From the NCBI RefSeq assembly GCF_000315625.1, contig NW_005434658.1:707447-771446 (forward strand): 64,000 nt of DNA, given 5' to 3'. How positions within the stretch are numbered: position 1 is the stretch's first letter; every line of letters begins with the position of its first letter. The stretch is from Guillardia theta CCMP2712 (lineage: Eukaryota; Cryptophyceae; Pyrenomonadales; Geminigeraceae). The translations under genes and the position numbers were made by a program. Below, piece after piece: positions 11,743-22,021 of this stretch. The notes below the pieces were generated by a model that saw nothing but the letters and a program-made list of their open reading frames with translations, ran no database searches and was not told the origin of the DNA.

Positions 11743-14700
11743 ATGAAGTGGCTGATGTCTTGGGAACAGGGCAGTTTCGCCATGTTTCGAAGCAGTCGGG
11801 TTGTTCCGCAGTCGAGGTTCATCTCAGTCGTCTCTTCTGCCTTCCGTTCGCCACATGCTCTTCGTGCGCCCCACAGCAGCGCCTCCTCCCCTTCATGGTT
11901 CGGAGGACGACGCGCTGGCTGGAACGCGTTCTCCCGCCTTCGGCTGTCGGGAGGATCCGTTGACTCGGCGTCTCTCGAGACTGTCTACGTGCAGCAGTGG
12001 CTGGAGAGGAAGGTAACGCAGGCCCTCTGCGAGGCCTTCGGGGAGGAGGTGAAGGACGTCAACCCAATGGTGGCGATAGCGTCGAAGCCAGAGTTCGGGG
12101 ACTACCAGTGCAACGTTGCCATGTCCCTGAGCAAGAAGGTGGGCATGAAGCCGCGGGATGTGGCAGACAAGCTGCTGCAGAGGCTCCATCCCCTCCTGCA
12201 AGACGTGTTTGAGCAGCCAGAGATCGCAGGGCCAGGCTTCCTGAACCTGAGGTTGAGGAAGGACTACATCGGAGGCAGAATCTCCAGGATGACAGAGGAC
12301 GGGGAGAGGCTCGGAATCCCCAAGACCGGCAACCCCAAGAGAGTGATCGTGGACTTCTCCTCACCCAACATCGCCAAGGAGATGCACGTCGGTCACTTGC
12401 GCTCCACCATCATCGGGGACACGCTCTGTCGACTCGAGGAGTTTCTGGTGAGAAACGATGATGGAGCTAAGACGAGGAGGAGGGTCTGCAGCCTCTGACG
12501 CGTCCGAATCTTGTCAGGGTCATGATGTGCTTCGTCTGAATCACGTCGGAGATTGGGGGACGCAGTTCGGGTGAGTGAGCAGCAGGGAAGGCCAAGGATG
12601 ACGAAGTAGAAGGGGGGACAGTGAAAGGGGGGTGGGAGGGGTAGGTGGTAAGTGGGGAAAGAGAAAGAACAAGAGGGATACAGCATCGGTGCAGCCAGGA
12701 GGAGGAGGAGGAGGAGGAGGAGGAGGAGACCATACCAAGACTGTGACGCATTGAGCAGGATGCTGATAACGTACTTGCGTGAGAAGGGATTTACAGCAGA
12801 GAAAGGGCTGGGAGATCTTCAAATCGGAGATCTCGTCAACTTCTACAAGCAGGCGAAAGCAAGATTTGACGAGGATGAAGCTTTCCAGGTGCCCTGCCCC
12901 TGCCCCTGCCACTGCCCCTGCCACTGCCCCTGCCCCGCTGCTTGATTCGAAGCCTTTGTCTAACGTAGTCGTGATGGCAGACAGCTTCAAGGAAGGAAGT
13001 TGTGGCCCTGCAGGTCTGATGAGCTTGACTGTCGAGGGGATCGAGGAAGGAGGGGCAGAAGGAGGGTGGGGAGGGGGACAGGGACGGGAAGAGAGAAGGC
13101 TGGGAAGGAGGGGTTGACAGGGAGAACTGATTTGGGGACTGATGGAACTTGGACTACCAACAGGCAGGAGACGCGACGTCTCTGAGCGGCTGGTCCATCC
13201 TGTGTGAGGCGTCGAGGAAAGAGTTTCAGGTGAAGACAAGCAGCGGATGTCGACTTGCTCGAGTGATGGAAACTTACCTTGAATCAGGTGGTTTATGACA
13301 TGTTGAACGTGAGGTTGGAGGAGAGGGGTGAATCGTTCTACAACAACATGTTAGTACGCGCTTCCACATGCCACTCCCTCCTGCTTCTTTCTTTGCTCCT
13401 CCTCTGGTTCATCTTGTTCCTCGCATCTAGGCCTCCTACTCCCTTCCATCCTACCGTGCCTCCGTGCTCCTTCCCTCAGCCCCTTGTGTTCTTCTCCTCC
13501 TCCTATATTTTCTTCCCCACAAAGACTATCCTTCCCAGTTTTCTCTTTTGACTCATTCCTTCCAGGCTGTCCGACGTGATCAGCGGACTCAAGGTTGGAA
13601 GCATCCTTCCTACTGCCACCTTCACTCAAATGTCCTCTCCTTCATCCTGACGTGTTACCTGCAGGAGATTGAGCTTCTCAAAGAGAGCGAGGGAGCTCGG
13701 GTGAGATTTTTTCCTCCCGCAACGTGGACGATGACGCGATGTGATGTAGGTCGTCTATGTGGACGGATACAAGAACAAGGACGGCGATCCCATGCCGTTC
13801 CTTGTACAGAAGGTCTCCACTCCCCTCAAGTTCCTCTTTTGTTACATCCTCCTCTTCCTCCTCCGCCTCCTCTCCTCTTTTCTACCATCAGCAGCAGCTG
13901 CTGCTGCATTACCACCGCCACCATACTTCACGGAGCTGATAAATTGAAAATAGTCTGACGGAGGATACTTGTACTCGACCACCGACCTCGCAGGTTTTTT
14001 GCCAATCCACCACCACCACCACCACCACCACCTCCTCCTCCTCCTCCTCCTCCTCCTCCTCCTCCTCCTCCTCCTCCTCCTCCCTTCTGGTTTGTCTTCT
14101 CTCGACCTCACTGTTGAGCAGCGATCCGTCATCGCGTGCAAAAGGAGAAGGCAGACAGGATCCTTTACGTCACCGACGCGGGGCAGAGCACGCACTTCGA
14201 TCAGGCGAGATGCAGTGGAAGAGAATGGAGGATGGGGGAGGACGAGGAGGAAGATGAATCAGTAGGAGATGGGGAGGAGATGGGCTAGGAGGAGATGAGT
14301 GGGAGGAGAAACGGTTGAAGGAGATAATAAGGAACAGGAATGCCTCGGTCTCATTTTCTTGCAGGCGTTTCAAGTTGCTCGCCAAGCAGGATGGGTTCCT
14401 TCCCACGTCTCGCTCGAGCACGTTCCCTTCGGCCTTGTCCAGGTCCCTTCCCTGCTCTCTTCCTGTGTTCTCATACTCCCTTCTCCCCTTGCCACCATCC
14501 CCTCCTCTGCTCTGCGGATGTAGCTATACATCCTATCGCCCTCCGCCTCCCTTGCGCATTCTTCTCCGGGTCTGGTTTAAGTAGTGCACAGGGCGAGGAC
14601 GGCAAGAAGTTCAAGACACGATCAGGAGATACTGTGAAACTTCGGTGAAGCTCGGAGAGGATGCAAACACTGGAGAGGAGGGGGAGGAGGATAGAACAAG

Positions 14701-16128
14701 GAGAAACCCAGGAGGAGGAGAGGAGGAGGAGAAGGGGAGGGAGGGCGAGCAGGAAGTGACCAGAAACGCAGGGATCTCCTCGACGAGGCGATTGTGCGAG
14801 CAAGCAAAGACCTCAGGGAGCGATTGGAAGCAGACAACAAGGTTACCCCTGTTGCCTCCTCTTCCCGCTCCCTCCGCTCCTCCCCTCCCATGGTTTTATT
14901 CCCGTTTCCTTTTCCTGACTTGCTCCGTCAGCCCTTTACCGAGGAGACTGAAAGAACGGCGAGGATAGTTGGTCTAGCAGCGGTCAAGTACGCAGGTGAA
15001 GTTCAGGACAGCGATAGAGAGAAAAGGAGCTGATGGAAAGAGTGGAGTGTCAATGATGAACCAAAAACGGAGGAGGAGGAGGAGGAGGAGGAGGAGGATA
15101 TGATTGAATATTCTTCTGACATCAGATCTCAGATCTCAGCATGAATCGAGAAAGCAACTACAGGTTCTCCTATGACAAGATGCTTGCTCTTTCAGGTGTC
15201 TCCTCCCCCCCCGTCGCCCCCTCTCATCCCTCTTGACTTCTCCATTCTCCTCCATTTCATCCTCCTCAACCTCCTTCTACAGGCAACACAGCTCCGTACA
15301 TGCTTTACGCCTTCGCAAGAATCAACGGCATCCGGCGGAAGATCGGCTCCGAGATCAAGCTGGTGGGTCGCGATTCCTGTCACTCCCCTCCTCTCTTCTT
15401 CTCTCTCGCTGCCCCAGACTCCCTGCTCTTCTCCTTCGTTTCGTTGCTTCCTCTTCCTCTCCCAGCTTCCTCTTGTCCTCTCCCTCCCTGCATCCTCACC
15501 AGAGCCCTACAGGACTCCAGCTGCAAGATCATCTTGGACCATCCAGCGGAGATGTTCCTTGCAAGACACCTCGTCTACCTCCCCGAGCTTCTGCTTGACG
15601 TGCGTTGCTCCTCCCCGTTCCTCCCTCCTCCTTCGTGCTGCTCCCATCTCCTTTCCCCCCGGTCGTGCTGCTCCTCTTCCCTGCCCCTCACCTGCTAGCA
15701 GGTAGAGAAAAGTCTGTACCCTCACCGGCTCTGCGAGTACATCTTCGAGCTTTCTCAGCGATTCAATCAGTTCTACGAGAATTGTCCCGTAAGCATGCAG
15801 ACACTCTATCCTCTCCCCTTATTCTCCTTCCTCCTTCCTCCCTTGCTCCTTTCCCTTCCCCTTCACTTGCTCCTCCCTCCTCCCTCCTTTCCTTCTTCAC
15901 TCCCTCCTCCCTCCTTTCCTACTTCCCTCTTGTAGCTCTGCTCATCTTCCCCTTTGCCGTGCAGGTTGCAAATGCTCCTTCGGAGGAGGAGAAAAAGTCT
16001 CGACTTGCTCTGTGAGTGCCCGGGCTCGAAGCGCATCGCTGACCTTCTCTTCCAGCTGCTCCGCCACTGCCAACACCCTCCAACTCGTCCTCAACCTTCT
16101 TGGCATCGACACCGTTGAGCGGCTGTAA
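11743..16128 (+). CDS. Arginyl-tRNA synthetase, 21 exons, 666 residues
   Basis: Charges tRNA-Arg with arginine. I joined 21 exons with every junction in frame: 11743-12447, 12518-12570, 12759-12888, 12981-13013, 13164-13229, 13288-13349, 13566-13593, 13665-13700, 13750-13812, 13954-13993, 14122-14204, 14365-14442, 14592-14644, 14772-14841, 14932-14995, 15133-15195, 15283-15362, 15513-15599, 15702-15788, 15965-16011, 16056-16128. Seen: class I HIGH motif as [38 protein letters not shown], the KMSKS-equivalent KFKTRSG, and the anticodon-binding helical domain ending [10 protein letters not shown]. The order and length match eukaryotic-type ArgRS (human about 660). The N-terminus (first 70 residues, Ser/Arg-rich, no acids early) looks like an organelle presequence; 11782 is an alternative start, so dual targeting is possible. 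The intron after 14204 has a GC donor. Confidence 0.95.
14010..14092. repeat. (CAC)n/(CTC)n tract in an ArgRS intron
   Basis: Homopyrimidine-rich trinucleotide run between the donor after 13993 and the acceptor before 14122. It fills most of that intron. Confidence 0.9.
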
Positions 16129-16291
16129 GCCAGGAATCCACCCTGGGAAGAAGGAGAAGAGGAGGAAGAGGAGACTGAGAGAGAGCAGGAGAGTGCAGGG
16201 GAGAGGACAGAGAGCAGGAGGAGAGAGGGGAAAGGAGGGCGGATGCTCGCATATCATAGTGGAGACCGTTGGTAGCTTCACCTGTCGTTGC

Positions 16292-16618
16292 TTACACGTC
16301 TATCTCCTGCTGTTGCCCGACTTCTGCTCCTTGACTCCTGCAAGACTGGAGTCGCTCCTGATGCTCAACCTGACGCCGCACATCCTCCGGCAAAACAAGA
16401 GAACAGCATCCTCCTCGTACCCTCCTCCGATAGTCCTCACACTGCAGCACCTTGTGGAGACATTTGGAGAAGGGGAAGGGGAGGAGGAGGAGAGGGGAGA
16501 CGGGACAGGAGCAGAGCGAGACATGTGAAAGGAGGAGAAGAGAGAAAAAGCTAGCAGAGTGGAGGAAGAGGACGAGAAGCGTCGTCACCTTTTGCGAGTC
16601 CACGAGGATCACCTCCAC
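16292..16618 (-). CDS. Possible small two-exon protein, convergent with ArgRS
   Basis: On the minus strand an ATG at 16618 opens MEVILVDSQK and meets a GTGACG donor; a second open stretch begins after a CACAAG or CTGCAG acceptor near 16455 and runs to a stop at 16292. The intervening sequence is pyrimidine-rich, as introns here are. The product would be only about 60 residues and no family is recognised. It may equally be non-coding DNA between ArgRS and the GGGGTAGG spacer. Confidence 0.2.
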   Translation of the reverse strand: MEVILVDSQKVTTLLVLFLHSASFFSLLLLSHVSLCSCPVSPLLLLPFPFSKCLHKVLQCEDYRRRVRGGCCSLVLPEDVRRQVEHQERLQSCRSQGAEVGQQQEIDV

Positions 16619-16639
16619 AGTTTTGCTCGAGTTTGCCGG

Positions 16640-16862
16640 ATTTGTGATTTTAGGGGGTAGGGGTAGTAAGGATGTGGGTATATGACCCTACCACATTTTC
16701 ATTTTGGCTACAAACAGGGGGTATGTTATACCACCCCTTCATTTTGACCAGGACCTACAGGGGGTATGACTGGTTAGTTGGACGGGTTCATAAGTCACAT
16801 AGTCAGTCAAGAGAAAATACGTGGTAGGGGTACAATCTCATAGTAGGTAGGGGTAAGAGTTT
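16640..16862. repeat. GGGGTAGG-type degenerate spacer repeat
   Basis: Runs of GGGGGTA, GGGGTAGGGGTA and related words. Same family as other spacers in the window; here the G-rich strand is the plus strand. Confidence 0.75.
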
Positions 16863-16912
16863 GTGTGCACCAGGAAGGCCAGGGCGCGCACCCATCGACG
16901 AGCACCAGCATC

Positions 16913-17779
16913 ATGCAGCGCGCGCAGTTCGACGAGGAGCTTGACCTCGGCCCATCCCTTCATGATGCCGGAACAGGAGCAGAGCTGCCCTCCTCGTCCT
17001 CCCCTCTGGAGTCTCTCCTCAACATCGATGACGCTCTTAACGATGCTAGGTTTGATGAGATCGCCGTCGATGACTTGCACAACGACGATTCCATCTTCAG
17101 ATTTCTCAACGACTACACACAGGAGGAGGAGCAGACTGTGATCAGACAAGTCAAAATTGACGAATACAGGTTGGTGCTTGACATGGGAGAGAAGCGTCTA
17201 GAACATCGCTTTGTCGAGAAGGCCTCTGCACAGGGTGGGCGTGTGAAGTTGGAGAGGATCGACTACTCTGGAGCCAGCAAGCAACAAGCGATTGAGGAGA
17301 GGAGGATGGTGTACGCGTACGAGAACAGCTACTGGCAGCTGTGTGAGGTCGAGGTCGTGATCGAGCCCTCAGTGCCAGGGCAGCGACCCGGCACCAAGGA
17401 CATCCATGAGAGCTTCAACAAGATCGCACGCGCCGTCAAGACTGAGGTGCAGCAGTGCGGGAAGGAGAAGAGAGCGCACGACATGAGCCGGTCGGACTAC
17501 AGCAACGACGTGTCGAACATGACGCTGCAGGGCGGGCTGATGACCAAGGTCACCAAGGGCAAAGGGGACAACCTTGTCAACGATTTCAAAGCGTCCTTGT
17601 TCTTGGACAGGCACGACGGTCAGTACAAGGTGTTGCTTGTGCACTGCAAGGAGGCAGTGGAAAAGTACGATGCTATCAAAGAGAAGGCGAAAGCTCGTTC
17701 GCGGAAGAGGAGGGGGACTACCGGAAGCGAGCAGGAGGAGGGGCTGGGATCAGCGAAGCGCGCTCGTGCTGAGCCTTGA
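16913..17779 (+). CDS. Uncharacterised single-exon protein with basic, possibly nuclear, C-terminus
   Basis: One uninterrupted frame of about 288 residues from the ATG at 16913 (an in-frame upstream start at 16865 is possible but its first residues look like leader DNA). N-terminus is acidic and Ser-rich (LNIDDALNDARFDE), the middle is a compact mixed domain (QVKIDEYRLVLDMGEKRLEH, YENSYWQLCEVEVVIEPS) and the end carries two basic clusters, KAKARSRKRR and SAKRARAEP, that would serve as nuclear-localisation signals. No intron is needed, unusual for this window. The middle part has regular beta-strand-like alternation, but I do not recognise the fold and assign no function. Confidence 0.75.
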   Translation: MQRAQFDEELDLGPSLHDAGTGAELPSSSSPLESLLNIDDALNDARFDEIAVDDLHNDDSIFRFLNDYTQEEEQTVIRQVKIDEYRLVLDMGEKRLEHRFVEKASAQGGRVKLERIDYSGASKQQAIEERRMVYAYENSYWQLCEVEVVIEPSVPGQRPGTKDIHESFNKIARAVKTEVQQCGKEKRAHDMSRSDYSNDVSNMTLQGGLMTKVTKGKGDNLVNDFKASLFLDRHDGQYKVLLVHCKEAVEKYDAIKEKAKARSRKRRGTTGSEQEEGLGSAKRARAEP

Positions 17780-18832
<1,053 letters not shown>

Positions 18833-19784
18833 ATGTCAGCGAGCCATGTGAAGCAGGAGGGCACGCGAGGTAGCACGCACGATGAAGATCTCGTTCCGAA
18901 CGTGGAAGGAGGAGGAGGGGGAGCAACGGGCAGATCGCACTTAGCGGCGGAGAAGGAAGCGAGAAAGAGAACTGGGCAGGCGAAGAAGAAACGGTACGAT
19001 CTCCCTATTCGCCTCATCAAACAACTCTTGTCGGATCCTGCACTGCATGTTCCAGCTCCATCCAAGGTTCGCCGCTCTCGGCAGGCTGTCCTCCTCCTTA
19101 TCTGCGTGAGACAGGAGGGATATCGTAACAAGGCTCTGTACGGACTTGACACCTGCGAGACAAGGTGAGGGCTCGATCGTTGCTGAGTTCGGTGATCGGC
19201 CGTCCTGGCAGTATCCTGGTCAATCCTACGGTCAACGGAGCGTGTAAGGTTGTGTTTGAGTTTGTATGTTCGCGCTCCAAGCTCAAGAGAAGCTTCTGGC
19301 TGGACGTCTCCTGCAAGGTGAGCGCAGTGCCTTGCGCTCGGACTTGATGAAGGTCTCGCAGATCACGATAGGGGGCGACATCATGATGAAGGTTGCAGTG
19401 GACGAGGAGGCAGGACGGGAGGAGGAGCCCAAGTTCGATGAGGTAGGAGCATGTAAACCCTTGTGGCCTTCTCGCTCATGCCATGTCGAGGTGTGGAGGG
19501 AAGAAAAGAGCTCGCTGATCGACCTCCTCCTCCTCTTCTCCCCTGCCTTCAAGTGCATCGCCGTCCACAGGAGCAGGCGACGGGGAGTCAAGCCCACCAA
19601 GGAGGAGGAGCATGAGATTATCTATGGTGATCCGTACGTGATGGAGAAGACGCCCAACGGCATATCGTTTGCGCTCTCGCCCGATACGTTCTGTGAGGTC
19701 AACCACTACATGGAAAGGCACGTCTTTCACTTCATCAACCACTCCTGCCAGGAAGCTTGCGCAGCCCTTGTAAGTTTGCCGCCG

Positions 19785-19816
<32 letters not shown>

Positions 19817-21969
19817 ACTGGAGCTTGAGCTGCTGGTGCTGTAGTTGCTGCTGGTGCAGCTACTTTTCCTGTCTTCTCTTTGCTTTTTCCATTCTGCCAT
19901 TGTGCTGCACGTGTCCTGACGTCTCCCGTTGCTCGCAGAAGGCCAAGGACGGAGGTAGCAGACCTCTGCTGCTCACCATGGGGAGAAACATCAACTCGCT
20001 CTCTCTCGGCCTCATGTCAGCCGGCGGGTTTGCTCGGGTTGTTTCTATCACGCACTGCCCACTGGCTCACAGAGACCTGGAAATCAACCTGAAGGAGATC
20101 CCCGGCTTGATCTCGGGAGACGACAACCTCCTCGTCCGGCAGAAGAACAAGATCGGAGAAGCGATCATGCAGGTGCGAGGCCCCCGGATCGATGGAGGGG
20201 AAGGAGGAAAGAGATGTGGGAGCTGGGGGGACGGAAGGGAGTGGGAGAATTGGGGGAAGAGAGCGAGCGTGAAGGAGGGAGGGAGGAAGAGGGTGGAACA
20301 GGGAGGGAGGGGACAGAGGGGAGGGGTTGGGAGAAAGAGAGTTGGAGAGGAAGAGGAAGTGTTCCGTTGCCTGTTTGCCTGTTTGCTCTTTCTGTGATTT
20401 TGCTCGAACAGCTTCCGGACGATTGTCCGATCGTTGTGGCAGTGACTGCGGGACGAGGAGGCTTGCATGCAAACACGATCGTTGCACTGAAGAAGAAGAA
20501 GAATGTCTGCACTGTCGTGTATGACGCCTGTAACAACCCAACACTGGTGAGCAAGCCGATGATGTGATTGGAGTCTGTGTTGCTGTCTTACTGTCTTGTT
20601 CTCACCTCCATCTCTTTACCAGACAAGAGATCTCTGCGATCTTGTGGACGACTTTGACTACTGTATTGCCAACTTTCGATCTTTCGACTTCTTCCCGCAA
20701 ACAGAATTTATGGCGTCTGTAGCCAAGTTGGACCGAGCAAGGTGGGAAAAGGGGAAGGGAAGAGAAGGGAAGGGGAGGGAAGGGGAGGGAAGGGGAGGGG
20801 AGGGGAGGGGAGGGGAGGGATGGGAAGTAACTCGCAAGAGCAGGAAGACTCTCATCTTGCCCATCGGGCCCTCAGGCATCGGCAAATCGAGTCTGGCAAG
20901 AAAATGCTTGGGCAGCTTCCCCGTGCAGACTATGAGACACATCGAGCGAGATGCTCTGTTTGCGCAAGAGAGAGCACGGTGATTTTCTCTTCCTCCTTAT
21001 ATCATGTCTCTCCTCTCCTCCTCATTCCCTCTCCATCCTGTTTCCTGTCTCTCCTCCCCCCTCTCCTCCTCCATCCCTCCTGTTTCTCTCCTCTCCTCTC
21101 CTCCTCTCTCCCTCTCCCTCCTGTTTCCTCTCTCTCAACTGTCCTTTTTCTCTCCTCTCCCCCCTTAGATCACATCTGATGCGTTTTGATACCAGTGAGA
21201 CGGAAAGTGCACTAGCAAAGAAAGATCATCTGCTGAGCATCTCTGCTATCTCCTCGCCCATTCCTCCATCCCTTCTCTTCACACTCACTCAGCATCTCCA
21301 TCTCGATTTTCTCCCTCCCTCCATCTAGTCTCACTCTCTCATTCAGTCCGGATGCCACGCTGGCAAAGGCGAAGCAAGCGACGCACGAGGCGATGCTGGC
21401 GCAGCTGAGAGAGGAGACGCGCCTCCTTCTCCTCGACAGCACCAACGGAGACCCGCAGGCTCGCAGGCTCTACGTCCTCACGTCGGGGGCCGAGCGAGTC
21501 GTCGCCGTCAACATGCAGATGCGGCATGAAGGAAGAGCTTCCTTTCTGCTTGCCGAGGATGACGAGGACGTGCAGGAGGAGAGGTCCCTTCCAGCCTGAT
21601 GGAGGCGACGATGAGAAGGACAAAGGTGGAGTTGGAGGTAAGACAGGGAAGAGGGGGAGGGAGGCTGACCGGTGGGCAGGAGGGCAGGCATCCGTCGTTC
21701 CCGCTGGAGGAGGAGAAACAGAGGGCCAAGCACGCAAAGATACTCGAGGGGCTGCAGTACGCGGAGGCGTCGGAGATTGAGGAGGTGAGAGTGAGAGGTG
21801 ACGGGGGGAGGAGATCACAAGCGCGTTCAGGTTCCTATCGCAATCGTCGACGTCGAGCAAGAGGCGAGTGAGGAGGAGAAGAATGAGCTCGTGCTAATGT
21901 GGGGTGGGGCAGGAGGACGCAGAGGAAGTGACCTTCGCCGTCTTCCTGAAAGTTTTCTCCTTCCTGTGA
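18833..21969 (+). CDS. TRM2-like tRNA uracil-5-methyltransferase relative fused to a P-loop kinase domain
   Basis: Exon 1 (18833-19066) and exon 2 (19115-19164) join to give HVPAPSK then EGYRNKALYG, the GYRNK element of the TrmA/RumA/TRM2 family. The 19540-19770 exon (PNGISFALSPDTFCEVNHYM) is the family's substrate-side strand, the 20410-20740 exons give CNNPTLTRDLCDLVDDFDYC and FRSFDFFPQTEFMASVAKL, the region of the catalytic cysteine. Family hallmarks are eroded: the AdoMet motif (D-CGTG type) reads TMGRNINSLSLGL, the DPPR motif reads TAGRGG, and the general-base Glu near the end is replaced (TEFMAS for T-H-E); the Cys remains. After an intron full of GGGGA repeats the frame continues into a Walker-A P-loop, GPSGIGKSSLARK, then HIERDALFAQERAR joined to PDATLAKAKQATHEAML, LLLLDSTNGDPQARRLYVL and a C-terminal tail ending FLKVFSFL. 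This order resembles AAA_33/polynucleotide-kinase-like domains. Exons 19166-19540 and 21600-21960 are only roughly placed. Confidence 0.75.
20743..20822. repeat. GGGGA/GGGAA homopurine repeat inside the fusion gene
   Basis: Tandem AAGGGGAGGG-type units occupying the intron between the methyltransferase-like and the kinase-like halves (donor GTGGGAAA after DRAR, acceptor before the P-loop exon). Confidence 0.85.
21169..21316. repeat. 148-bp dispersed segment, copy A, within a kinase-domain intron
   Basis: Nearly identical to 35446-35593 over the same 148-bp length, differing mainly in a 7-8 base block in the middle (after ATCTGCTGA). The kinase exons on either side join in frame (RAR then PDATLAK) when this segment is removed with the intron, so here it appears to be intronic. 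Confidence 0.85.
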
Positions 21970-22021
21970 GGACCAAAGGACCAGTCTCATCATGTCGTTT
22001 CTATCATCACCCTTCTCAAGA

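Noticed and set aside
21169-21328. Reading the 148-bp segment as a coding exon of the fusion gene (RFDTSETESALAKKD)
   Set aside because: The kinase exons join in frame without it (ERAR to PDATLAKAK) and the joined text fits the kinase family, so it is taken as intronic.
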